In this document: positions 14,588 through 23,123 of the stretch, piece by piece
How the letters are laid out: the number at the start of each line of letters is the position of its first letter
How positions within the stretch are numbered: position 1 is the first letter of the stretch
From: G942493375 sp942493375
GTDB lineage: Bacteria > Armatimonadota > UBA5829
DNA length: 64,000 nucleotides
NCBI GenBank assembly: GCA_942493375.1
Contig: OW818698.1
Location: 3,162,001-3,226,000 of the forward strand
Direction of reading: 5' to 3'
Notes under the pieces: generated by a model
Database searches by the model: none
What the model was told of the DNA's origin: nothing
The model's input: only the letters and a program-made list of their open reading frames with translations
Translations under genes and position numbers: made by a program

Positions 14588-17053
14588 TCAAAAGGTCAGT
14601 TCGCCAGCGGTGTAGGGTCGATCTACTGCGTATAGCGTCACGGGTTTCCATATTCCGCCCATTCCGAGGCCGTTGAAGACTCGGACAGCCAGGCGGTTTT
14701 CACCGTCTTTGTTCAGATACTGTGCTGCATCTATCAGGAAAGGTTCGCTCCATAACACTGAGACGGGTTGTCCGGTGGAGGCGACGCTTCTTTCGCAGAC
14801 CATTTTGCCGTTTAAGTAGACCCAGGCCTCTTCATCTACTGCGCCAAACAGTATGTATAGATGCTTGGCTGTGAGGAATTCCTTTGGGACTGTGAATGTC
14901 TGGAAATACCATGCGAATCCGACATAGTCCGGGAATCCCTGCTTTTCCCAACCGAATCCGGCGTTGCTGCGGACTCTGGACATACCATCTGCATCAATCC
15001 CCTGTGTTGCGGTTCCACCACCGAATGCATTTTCAGCTTTAGCTGGTTTGTAGAATTTTGTATTGTTGAACCACTCTTCTTTGATCCCTTTGTTGTCGGG
15101 GTCTGTGATGAATCCCCAATCGTTGGAGAGTTCCTTTGAGGGCGGTGCAACGCCGGTGGCAGTCAGGGCTGCTTCCCATTTGTCCAGCGATTTGCTCATT
15201 ACGTTCATCTCTGAAAGAGAGGTTATGTTACATTTTCTGCAGATGGATACGAACTCATCATAGAGCTTCTTGTAAGCCTCTTTATTCTGCAGAGCGCCAC
15301 CTTTGATGTCTTTACCTTTTATAAAATCCCGGAACTCCGAGAAGTAACCGATCCCCTGTGAAAGCTTCAGATATAGGAGAGAGACTTTGATCTTTTGAAT
15401 TCTCTGTAGCATGTCTTCGCTTTTGGCGAGTTTCTCAGCTTGCGTGATATACTGCCAGGACTTGTCCATAAACTCAGGGGTGAACATAGGGCCATCCGGA
15501 GCGTATGAGCACTGGAGGTTGTTCATAAGTGGATTGTCTGACTTGACTCCGCACTTATGGGGAAGTGCGTGGTATTTCTCCCAGAAGTTCCACATCAGCA
15601 TATTGTAGTTCCAGACCGGAACGGCTGCCTCTTTGTAGTAGCCCAGTATGAAGTCCTTCATGAGCTTCTTTGTGTCGAGGTTTGGATCCCAGAGCTGTTT
15701 GGACCAGACCCATGACCTCATTTCAGCCATATCACAGCCATACGACATAGAATCACCCTGCAGCATAATGCCCCGGGCGTTGTTGGCCATGTAGAACTGT
15801 ATGTTCTTTTGCCAGACCGGCATATTAGCCATTGGAACAAGCCAATGAACGTAGTCACACGGGTAGTCCCAGATGTAAATCTTTGCGTTTATCGCAGCCC
15901 AGGCTTTCATTGCTGACTGGAACTCGGTGGATTCAGTTATGTGGCAGAACTGGTATTTCCAGGCGTGAGAATCGGTGCACAGTTGAACAGCAACATTAGC
16001 ACTTGGACGCAGGTTCTTTGGAGGGTAGAATGTATCGAGATAAGCCAGGGACATAAATGTGGCATCCGGGAACTCATCTTTGAGTGCATCTGCTATTTTG
16101 TTGATGAAGAAGATCATACTCCCTGATTTGGAGCCTTCGGCTTTATCGATAGCGCTGCAGTTGGCACATTCGCAATAGCCTCTGCCATCATTTGGAGATA
16201 TGCTGATGATGTTGCAGTCGGGATAGAACTTCAGGCAATCGCGCGCCTTCTCAATACCCTCCTTGATAACGTCGGGATTGGTTACACAGAGCTGGCTTGG
16301 TTGGCGTTTACCTTTGATCTCAGCGAAATACTCAGGATGAGTGGCAAAATCAACTGAAGGGTCAAATATACGTGCGTATGAGTGCACAAACCAGGAGTAT
16401 TTAGAGTTCCCACCCCAGTTTTTTGGAATGGTAGCATAAGGAGCATTGGTCTTGTTGCGCAGGGACCAGTTGGTCTCCCAGGCTTCAAGGTAGAACGGAT
16501 CGCGGATATCGAGTTTGGGAACAACAGTTCTGCAGACTGGTTTGAATGCGAGGGTCTTCATTTTAGGAATATCATTGGATCCCAGTGCATACCATCTGCA
16601 ACCAAGGTCTTCTTCCAGCAAAGAATAAGCACCGCTTATTGCACCACGGAGGCCTCCGCCATATATGAAGAGCCTGTTGCCTCTGACATCGATGGCGTAT
16701 CCCTCTTTGCCGAGGTTTTTACGCTTAATACCTGAGGTTTTGAGTAAGTTGGTATCGCTGATGCTGATCTCATATCCGGACGGTTTGAATCCTGGTCCTT
16801 CTGAGACTATAGGAAAAGCGGCCCCGCTGATCTGTTCGAAACGAGAACTGATGATTGCTGCTGCCTTCTTTTGTGCATCATTGGCATTCTGGGGTATGAC
16901 AATCCGGTATTTAGTCTTGCCTTTGTCTGCAAAGACCATTTGTTTGGCAGGTGTGCCTTTGGGTTTCAGGCTGTTCTGCCAGTCCTTTGGCATCTGCGCA
17001 GAGCAGGCTGTGCAGAATGAGGCCAGTATTATTGTTAACAATAGAATTCTCAT
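14588..17053 (-). CDS. Secreted DUF4838-family, glucuronidase-like glycosidase candidate
   Basis: 821 residues, the longest of three DUF4838 paralogues in the window. Signal peptide at 1-20 (ILLLTIILASFCTACSAQ; the FCTAC stretch leaves a lipoprotein possible). N-terminal hexosaminidase-like domain at about 45-165 (DAQKKAAAIISSRFEQISG, YGGGLRGAISGAYSLLEEDL), DUF4838 core with CECANCSAIDKAEGSKSG, and a C-terminal beta-sandwich (LYILFGAVDEEAWVYLNGKM) that is probably carbohydrate binding. AAGGAG precedes ATG 17053. Flanked upstream by a pseudopilin on the same strand 450 bp away and downstream by a repeat unit; probably its own transcript. Catalysis is inferred from the fold only. Confidence 0.8.
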   Translation of the reverse strand: MRILLLTIILASFCTACSAQMPKDWQNSLKPKGTPAKQMVFADKGKTKYRIVIPQNANDAQKKAAAIISSRFEQISGAAFPIVSEGPGFKPSGYEISISDTNLLKTSGIKRKNLGKEGYAIDVRGNRLFIYGGGLRGAISGAYSLLEEDLGCRWYALGSNDIPKMKTLAFKPVCRTVVPKLDIRDPFYLEAWETNWSLRNKTNAPYATIPKNWGGNSKYSWFVHSYARIFDPSVDFATHPEYFAEIKGKRQPSQLCVTNPDVIKEGIEKARDCLKFYPDCNIISISPNDGRGYCECANCSAIDKAEGSKSGSMIFFINKIADALKDEFPDATFMSLAYLDTFYPPKNLRPSANVAVQLCTDSHAWKYQFCHITESTEFQSAMKAWAAINAKIYIWDYPCDYVHWLVPMANMPVWQKNIQFYMANNARGIMLQGDSMSYGCDMAEMRSWVWSKQLWDPNLDTKKLMKDFILGYYKEAAVPVWNYNMLMWNFWEKYHALPHKCGVKSDNPLMNNLQCSYAPDGPMFTPEFMDKSWQYITQAEKLAKSEDMLQRIQKIKVSLLYLKLSQGIGYFSEFRDFIKGKDIKGGALQNKEAYKKLYDEFVSICRKCNITSLSEMNVMSKSLDKWEAALTATGVAPPSKELSNDWGFITDPDNKGIKEEWFNNTKFYKPAKAENAFGGGTATQGIDADGMSRVRSNAGFGWEKQGFPDYVGFAWYFQTFTVPKEFLTAKHLYILFGAVDEEAWVYLNGKMVCERSVASTGQPVSVLWSEPFLIDAAQYLNKDGENRLAVRVFNGLGMGGIWKPVTLYAVDRPYTAGELTF

Positions 17054-17126
17054 GCAAACGAACTCCTTAAATATGTATCAACCAATGCTATTATTATGAG
17101 CGCAATATGGAGCTGCGGTAAAGCTG

Positions 17127-17430
17127 TTCACCGGTTTTTAGAGAACCGCTAAACACGCGAAACACGCGAAAAGGGAATGGTTTCATAGTGGACGGCACTT
17201 TATGTTCAGATAGATGCGTTCGCTCTTTAATTCCATTCACTACGTTCAATTATTCACCGTTTTTAGGAGAACCGCTAAACACGCTAATCACGCGAAAAGG
17301 GAATGCTTTTCAGAGTGGACGGCTATTTACGTGCAGATAGATGCGTTCGCTCTGTGAAGCAGATCCTTCACTGCGTTCAGGATGACACCACTGAGATCCT
17401 TCATTTCATTCCGGATGACAGAATTTTATC
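17127..17430. repeat. 126-bp tandem duplication plus 'GATCCTTC' repeats
   Basis: Two copies start at 17127 and 17253 (anchor AACCGCTAAACACGC at 17144 and 17270). Each contains the 'ACACGCGAAAAGGGAATG' repeat and ends in AGATAGATGCGTTCGCTC. Then two 'AGATCCTTCA...GGATGACA' repeats follow (17366-17430). The 'CACGCGAAAAGGGAA' unit recurs at 30104-30137, 38773-38807, 47564-47592 and 47755-47785. Nothing coding is seen in 17054-17502. Confidence 0.75.
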
Positions 17431-17502
17431 AGTCTTAAAAAACTGGTCTCCCAGGAGTTAACCGGAAGACCATTTGATCATAGCTCATCAAAATATTTTT
17501 AA

Positions 17503-18183
17503 TTACAGGGCACGTGGGTTCCACAGCGGACTGGGTGTTGGGTAGAACAGTGTGCCTGTGCAGAGCATCCATTTGACGTGACCATCAGCGAATGCAACGT
17601 TAGCTCCTCCGCTGTGCAGGGTTGTTGCTGCCATCATCCAACCCCAATAGGTTGGTTGGTAGGCATTGGCGAATACTCCATACACTATGTTGTAGTCCAG
17701 CAACATGACTACTTCGGAAGGTTTTGTGAGAGTACTAAGGGATATAGCGTTTTCTACAGGATCATAAACTGCACCACCGGAGATCTCGCTGCTGTATCCA
17801 TAGCTCATTACGTCCTTTGCTATAGCAGACGGACATTCATATAACTTCCAACTCTTCACATAGGGATTAGTGAAGTCTGCCCAGGTTATGTAGTTTCCCT
17901 GACCATTTGCGACTTGTCCCGGGTCGGAGATGAAGTGTGCTCCCGGCATGTTGGGATCTGTCTGCGGGACCATTCCGTTTCCGGCATACGCCGGCGGAAA
18001 CATTTCGTCATAATCCTGGGTGTACTGTTGTATCCCCAGACCAATCTGCTTAAGATTGCTTGCACATGAACTCTGCCGTGCTTTTTCTCTGGCCTTAGCG
18101 AACACGGGGAAAAGAATGGCTGCCAGTATTGCTATAATAGCTATAACAACCAGCAGTTCGATTAAGGTAAACCCTTTTTTCAT
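17503..18183 (-). CDS. DUF1559 type II/IV pseudopilin-like protein
   Basis: 226 residues. It begins with a class III (prepilin) signal, MKKG followed by FTLIELLVVIAIIAILAAIL, with cleavage expected after Gly4 and Glu at +5. The segment FPVFAKAREKARQSSCASNL is the one typical of Armatimonadota. The C-terminal SGGANVAFADGHVKWM matches the H-x9-DG signature of DUF1559. Members are major pseudopilin-like proteins, found in many copies in Planctomycetes, Lentisphaerae and Armatimonadota. They are probably exported by a type II secretion/type IV pilus-like system, none of whose other parts are in this window. A good promoter and GGAGGG ribosome-binding site lie upstream. Cysteines around 38-130 may form disulphides. 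Confidence 0.9.
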   Translation of the reverse strand: MKKGFTLIELLVVIAIIAILAAILFPVFAKAREKARQSSCASNLKQIGLGIQQYTQDYDEMFPPAYAGNGMVPQTDPNMPGAHFISDPGQVANGQGNYITWADFTNPYVKSWKLYECPSAIAKDVMSYGYSSEISGGAVYDPVENAISLSTLTKPSEVVMLLDYNIVYGVFANAYQPTYWGWMMAATTLHSGGANVAFADGHVKWMLCTGTLFYPTPSPLWNPRAL

Positions 18184-18243
18184 TTCAACCCTCCATTTAT
18201 TTTGTATGATTGTTTATTAGGTTTGACGTAAAACTTATTTAGT

Positions 18244-18272
18244 ATGATAACATGAGAATCGGGGTTTGTCAA
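18244..18272 (-). promoter_or_regulatory. Sigma-70 promoter of the pseudopilin gene
   Basis: On the minus strand TTGACA (18272-18267), a 17-bp spacer and TATCAT (18249-18244), about 60 bp upstream of the ATG. This is the best consensus match I found in the window. Confidence 0.75.
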
Positions 18273-18315
18273 CGGGATAATAAATATTTATTAACCCGTA
18301 GTCATTTGAATTTTT

Positions 18316-18346
18316 CACGCAAAGCCGCAAAGGCGCTAAGTAGGGA
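18316..18346. repeat. Solitary 'CACGCAAAGCCGCAAAGGCGCTAAG' repeat end
   Basis: A single arm of the inverted-repeat family that bounds the units at 14383-14571 and 30963-31113. No mirror copy nearby, so it is either a remnant or the ancestral solo form. Confidence 0.6.
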
Positions 18347-18461
18347 AACGAAGATTGCTCTTGGTTTGGAAATCTGGTAATATCAGGCGGATGTCAGACA
18401 TTGGCCTTGATGTGGACTGATATCTACAATTCGGCTTCAATCTATATTCCAGAGGTGACGG

Positions 18462-20771
18462 ATGAAATATATATTTATCATACTAGCTTTATTACTTATG
18501 TGTGTGACTGCGGCGGGTGCATCGACTCAGGCTATTAATGCACCTTATCTTGCTAAGGCTCCTGTTATAGACGGTGTGATTTCCGGAAGTGAGTGGGATC
18601 AGGCTTCCGGGGCTCCGGTGGCACTTGATTTTAAGAGCGGTCAGGCGGCTGCGGTTACATCTGAGTTTCGCATCGGGAGAGTCGGGGATACTCTCTATTT
18701 TATGTTTGACGCCAGTCGGATCGGTCGTCTGCCTCTGGCCCAGAAGCGGGATAGAGATGGGGCAATGTGGGATGATGACGGTGTTGAGGTCTTTCTGACT
18801 TCCGGGAAGACTAAAATACATACTATTATAAATGCCTATGGGGATATATATGACGCAGCGGGGCAGATAGGACCATTAAGTTCTAATCTTATGGATACAA
18901 AATGGAATGCAGAGTGGACGATCCGTGCGCAGACTGTTCAGCCCGGCAAACTGGTGTCCGGGGGATTTATAATAGAAGGAGCTTTGAGTCTTTCTAATCT
19001 TCAAATTGTGTTACCTAAGGACTCCGATCAATGGGGACTGCAGATAGCATTCAACCTTCGGTATCATAATCCGATGGCAGTATGGCATGTCCCGGCAGCG
19101 GATGCATTTCAGACTGACTTTGGTAAATTAACATGGGGAGGCAAGACAGCCCGGATATCCAGGATTGCACTAGCTAAAGCTGGAGCTGGATTATCTTTTA
19201 CCGGTGAGTTTACTGAACCTGCGCAGGTTACATTCAATGGAGACTCAGAATCGGTGACTGGAAATATTCAAAAGGTATTCGAGATGCCTGCTGACCATAA
19301 ATATGCTGTATCTGCAATTGGTTCATTGTTTAATTATGAAATGTTGGGGAGTGTTCCCAATGGCGTGGAGCTGGATTCGACCTTTATCAGTCCAAATGGA
19401 GATGGCTTGAATGACAAGCTCTCTGCGAGCTTTTTCACGATCCCAGGAGAGACATTTTCTGTCGATTTAACCGATAAATCCGGGATATCCATGGGATATA
19501 TCGTCCATAATAAGATAGCTAATTCCGACAAGAGTGTGATTGAATGGAACGGCAAGGTCGGTAATAAGAGACTACCTGATGGGGACTACACTATCAGATT
19601 ACTTGGGGGAACCAGCGACAGCGTTACGGGAACGGCAGCAGTGAAGCTTGATTCTTCAGTCAAGGTTTCAAAAGTAAAGTATAAGGTTAAGTCGTCTTTC
19701 CCGATAGGAACCTGGTTTGAAGGCCACCCCGGAATGGCGAAGTCTCCCTGGGATCCTGCTGGAGCGGAAGCGTTTTATGACAAGCATTTCGGGATAATGG
19801 AAGCAAACGGAATTAACTTCGTTGCTGTGCCGAACCTCCCTGAAAACTTACAGGACCCACTGCTCAGAATGGCAGAAAAGCACAATATCGAAATTGCAAT
19901 GTTCGTGGCATCGTTATACGATCTGGTGGGGAGTAAGGAAAGAGTTACCGAAGCTGATGTATTAGCTGCGTGTAAAAAAGAATTTGCCAGACTGGGCAAG
20001 TATCCTGCACTGACACGTTACCAGGTAAAGGATGAGCCATTCCCAACAGAGATCCCCAATTTGTTAACAGTCCAGCGTATACTGGCGATGGTTGATCCGA
20101 GCAGGCCGGCTTTCTCTTGTTTCCAACAACCAACAGCGCTGCAGAGATATGTAGAATCAACTGTGGTTGCGGAGACAGTTTTTGACCACTATCCCATATA
20201 TGGCAAGACTCCAGCGAAGAACATCGGCGACTTTATGACTGCTTATCCATACTGGATGAGTAATTGCGGCAACAATAACCATTGGGCTGTGCTCCAGGCA
20301 TTTTACAGAATGGATGACTGGAGAGAGCCTTCGGCGGATGAACTGCGGGCTATGACCTATGTTGCACTTGCATATGGCGCTAAAGGCCTGGTTTTCTTCT
20401 TATACAACGACATGCCGGGTATACTTAATGGTATGGTCAGCGCAGACGGGACGACTCAGCCGATGTTTGATAAGACTACTGTGCTGACTAAGGAACTGGT
20501 CAAGCTAAAACCGCTGCTGGTAAGCCTGAAGCAGACCAGTAAAGCAGAATCGGACTATAAGGATTATGTGATCGGGAGGTTTATTACTCCTAAGAAGAAG
20601 CAAGTTCTGATTGTTGCAAGTGGGAGAGTTGATGGATCTCAGATAGTGCGAGTAAGCCAGGCTGCAGGGGAGTGGAAAGACGCAATTACTGGGCAGAGCT
20701 TCTCTTCATCGGGGTCAGTGTTGATTGTTCCGTTAGGTCCAGGGGCTGGAAGGGTGCTGGTGAAGGAATAG
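18462..20771 (+). CDS. Secreted CBM9-like/Ig/glycosidase-like modular protein
   Basis: 769 residues. Signal peptide MKYIFIILALLLMCVTAAGA. A CBM9-like module covers about 22-225 (APVIDGVISGSEWDQASGAP, RDGAMWDDDGVEVFLTSG). Next comes a gliding-motility/FlgD-type Ig region, about 265-400 (STFISPNGDGLNDKLSASF, IEWNGKVGNKRLPDGDYTIR). A C-terminal TIM-barrel-like domain, about 410-700, has YQVKDEPF and AYGAKGLVFFLY strands, reminiscent of GH42/GH-A clan folds. The acidic residues in KDEPF could be catalytic but this is not proven. ATG 18462 has GAGGTGA upstream. Likely role: recognition and perhaps hydrolysis of an extracellular glycan. It is the only plus-strand gene between two minus-strand blocks. 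Confidence 0.72.
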   Translation: MKYIFIILALLLMCVTAAGASTQAINAPYLAKAPVIDGVISGSEWDQASGAPVALDFKSGQAAAVTSEFRIGRVGDTLYFMFDASRIGRLPLAQKRDRDGAMWDDDGVEVFLTSGKTKIHTIINAYGDIYDAAGQIGPLSSNLMDTKWNAEWTIRAQTVQPGKLVSGGFIIEGALSLSNLQIVLPKDSDQWGLQIAFNLRYHNPMAVWHVPAADAFQTDFGKLTWGGKTARISRIALAKAGAGLSFTGEFTEPAQVTFNGDSESVTGNIQKVFEMPADHKYAVSAIGSLFNYEMLGSVPNGVELDSTFISPNGDGLNDKLSASFFTIPGETFSVDLTDKSGISMGYIVHNKIANSDKSVIEWNGKVGNKRLPDGDYTIRLLGGTSDSVTGTAAVKLDSSVKVSKVKYKVKSSFPIGTWFEGHPGMAKSPWDPAGAEAFYDKHFGIMEANGINFVAVPNLPENLQDPLLRMAEKHNIEIAMFVASLYDLVGSKERVTEADVLAACKKEFARLGKYPALTRYQVKDEPFPTEIPNLLTVQRILAMVDPSRPAFSCFQQPTALQRYVESTVVAETVFDHYPIYGKTPAKNIGDFMTAYPYWMSNCGNNNHWAVLQAFYRMDDWREPSADELRAMTYVALAYGAKGLVFFLYNDMPGILNGMVSADGTTQPMFDKTTVLTKELVKLKPLLVSLKQTSKAESDYKDYVIGRFITPKKKQVLIVASGRVDGSQIVRVSQAAGEWKDAITGQSFSSSGSVLIVPLGPGAGRVLVKE

Positions 20772-20777
20772 GCTTTG

Positions 20778-21030
20778 AATCGCGGATTACGCGGAGTTAC
20801 GCGGATTTCGCGGAATGGGTTGGTCTGTCGTTATTACCTTTGAGGCTTTAGTGAAAGCGGATCATTCGTTCCTCCTCAGAAACCTAGGGGATGGCAGGCT
20901 AGAAGCCTGCACCACAATTTGGTATTCTGTTTCGGGTGAGATTACAAGTCTCACCCGAGTGTGGTAGATTCTTCACTGCGTTCAGAATGACAAACAAAAG
21001 CAGATCCTTCGTTCTTCAGGATGACAATGT
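20778..21030. repeat. Composite repeat cluster
   Basis: A third diverged copy of the 151-bp unit seen before rsr (20778-20922, ending GGCAGGCTAGAAGCCTGC-ACCACAATTT), then the TCGGGTGAGATT...TCACCCGA hairpin (20932-20958; relatives at 14470-14496 and 47698-47724), then two 'ATTCTTCACTGCGTTCAGAATGACA'-type units (20966-21030). It lies between convergent genes. Confidence 0.72.
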
Positions 21031-21038
21031 TTATAGCT

Positions 21039-23123
21039 TTAACTTACTTTTAGGATTAGGAAGTCGTAGACGTTTAGGGTGGATTTGGTGTTTAGTGACC
21101 AGGCTCCGTCTATCTTACTGGTGTCTACCCCCTGGGGTATCCATTTGCCATCTTTTGTTAGGATTTCCAGGTTCTTGTATTGTGCAGTGCCGGTTATGAA
21201 GTTTATGTCCTGGATTGTGTCTGTGCCCAGGTTTGCCAGGGCTATTAGCAAGGTCTCTTCCTGACTGCGGGTTATGGTCAGGGAGTGGTGTGGGACTATT
21301 GGGAGTGCAGGGAAGGTGTCTTGGGAGAGTTTGCGGAGGACTCCTCTTAGCCAGCGGGACCTTGCGTGACTGCCGAATGTTCCCCAGGAGAAGTCCCCGA
21401 TAGCTGCGTATACAGCGATTCGACCTCCTGCTGAGTTTTCGAAGTATGTAGAGCCCGGGACCCGGTGGTCTTTGGGATCTATGAACTCGCTTGCAACTAC
21501 TGCTCCCGTGGAAACCATCTCTCTCCAGAGGAACCCTCTGTGCGGGACTCTGACTTCATATACCCCTGGGAGTATATCTGACATAAACTTCTCTGCTATC
21601 TCTCCGGTCTTGTGGAGCTCTCCTACTTCTACACCCAGCAGATGCTTGAAACCTCGTCTGCTTACAACATCCGCTGCTGCGCCATCCAGGAATACATTTC
21701 CTGAGAGCATTTTTTCAAGCTCGGAGTCGGACGGAAGCCAGGCAGAGTATCTATCCAGGGCGATTACGTCAGCAGAACCGGCGGCTTGTGAGGGAGTTAC
21801 ATATTTGCAAGGAATCCCCATTTCAAGCAGTATCTGAGGCCAGGTTCTGCCAGATGCCAGAGCTCCATAACCCTCGGGTTCATCTATTTGGACTTTACGG
21901 GCTGCATTTTGATCCAAGAGTAAGGATACGCCCAAAGCTTTCCAATCATTGAGATTCAAGTCGACGAGAGATTGAAGCCGGGGCCGGATATCGGTCAGCA
22001 TTGATACACAAGTCGGTTCCTCCATAATCGGGGAGCCTTCCAGATCATTGAGTGAGAGTGTAGCCTGAGTGCATCCACAGAGCTGCGAGACAGTCATCTG
22101 GAACTGTGTGCAGGAGACGGATTTGGACCAGGTGGTAAAGCGGGTGTTCTCTATCTCGATTCCGTTGTCTGTAATGCCTTTACCAATGGTATTTTCCAAG
22201 ACCTCAAGGCTCTGGTGCATATAGTCATATGTGCAGGCAAGAGCTTTTACGGGTGCATTGTTAGCTGTGTAGATGCCGCCCATCGGCCTGGTCATTGGGG
22301 CATATGGCTCGCACAAGGCAGTCAGGAATTCCTTCCACTTGCGGCCCTCGGCTGCGTGGACTTCGGGGCAGGAGGTCATAAGAGCAAGCCTGGTGCGGGG
22401 GTTTTCTCCCTGGACTTCACGCTTGATCCAGTCAGCACACTCGATCATGCTGTCGCCCAGGAAATCCAGCCACTGCAGGCGGAGCTGGGTTGGTTCTCCA
22501 ATTTTCAGTGTCTCAGCCAGCAATTCTTCACGTGAATAGCGTTTGCCTGCTCTCTGTGCGAAGGCATCCAGATGTAGGTCGCAGTAACAATAGTAGTCCG
22601 GGCTGCCCAGCATTGAGCCATGGTTATGCATGCGGAAATCATCGTCCACCCAGATGACATCGGGGTCGGTCCAGGCCCACAGACGGAGCATCTCTCCCAT
22701 TATCTTGCGGAACTTGGGACCGATGGGACAGGCACAGCCCAGGTTCTGGTCTCCATACTCACTGACCAGATACTCCCACTCATATTCATCCCGCATATCC
22801 AGCCCGCATGTGGTGGCCCCCATCAGCATCTGCAGGTTCAACTGGTATGAGACTCCGATACCACGGAGGGTAGGCGCTACTACCTCACGCATCCACTTAG
22901 CCCTGTGCGCTTGCTCTGCGGCATTGTGTGCGGGCATATAGCAGGTTGCAGGTAGAGTGTTTACAAAGAACTGTACGGCATCAAGCTTGGCGGCTTTGCA
23001 GTATTCTACAAGCTCATCCAGTCTCTGATTGCATAGTTCCTCACTGCCCCATTCGGGAGCATATGGGAGAAAATACCTGTAATTGTATATTACTTTGTCT
23101 TTGGGAAGTTGATATTCTGTCAT
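21039..23123 (-). CDS. Cytoplasmic glycosidase-like TIM-barrel protein (family unclear)
   Basis: 694 residues with no signal peptide. The N-terminal half reads as a (beta/alpha)8 barrel: LDELVEYCKAAKLDAVQFF, then PDVIWVDDDFRMHNHG with a DDD cluster, and YCYCDLHLDAFAQRAGKRYS. Such VDDDxR strands occur in glycosidase-like families that bind sugars. The region 410-560 resembles a beta-galactosidase trimerisation/Rossmann-like module (LASGRTWPQILLEMGIPCKYV). The C-terminus is beta-rich. I do not recognise a defined family. Its ATG overlaps the stop of the DUF4838 gene (ATGA), so the two are translationally coupled and the substrate is probably shared. A cytoplasmic enzyme coupled to an exported one suggests that a released oligosaccharide is imported and processed. 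Confidence 0.6.
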   Translation of the reverse strand: MTEYQLPKDKVIYNYRYFLPYAPEWGSEELCNQRLDELVEYCKAAKLDAVQFFVNTLPATCYMPAHNAAEQAHRAKWMREVVAPTLRGIGVSYQLNLQMLMGATTCGLDMRDEYEWEYLVSEYGDQNLGCACPIGPKFRKIMGEMLRLWAWTDPDVIWVDDDFRMHNHGSMLGSPDYYCYCDLHLDAFAQRAGKRYSREELLAETLKIGEPTQLRLQWLDFLGDSMIECADWIKREVQGENPRTRLALMTSCPEVHAAEGRKWKEFLTALCEPYAPMTRPMGGIYTANNAPVKALACTYDYMHQSLEVLENTIGKGITDNGIEIENTRFTTWSKSVSCTQFQMTVSQLCGCTQATLSLNDLEGSPIMEEPTCVSMLTDIRPRLQSLVDLNLNDWKALGVSLLLDQNAARKVQIDEPEGYGALASGRTWPQILLEMGIPCKYVTPSQAAGSADVIALDRYSAWLPSDSELEKMLSGNVFLDGAAADVVSRRGFKHLLGVEVGELHKTGEIAEKFMSDILPGVYEVRVPHRGFLWREMVSTGAVVASEFIDPKDHRVPGSTYFENSAGGRIAVYAAIGDFSWGTFGSHARSRWLRGVLRKLSQDTFPALPIVPHHSLTITRSQEETLLIALANLGTDTIQDINFITGTAQYKNLEILTKDGKWIPQGVDTSKIDGAWSLNTKSTLNVYDFLILKVS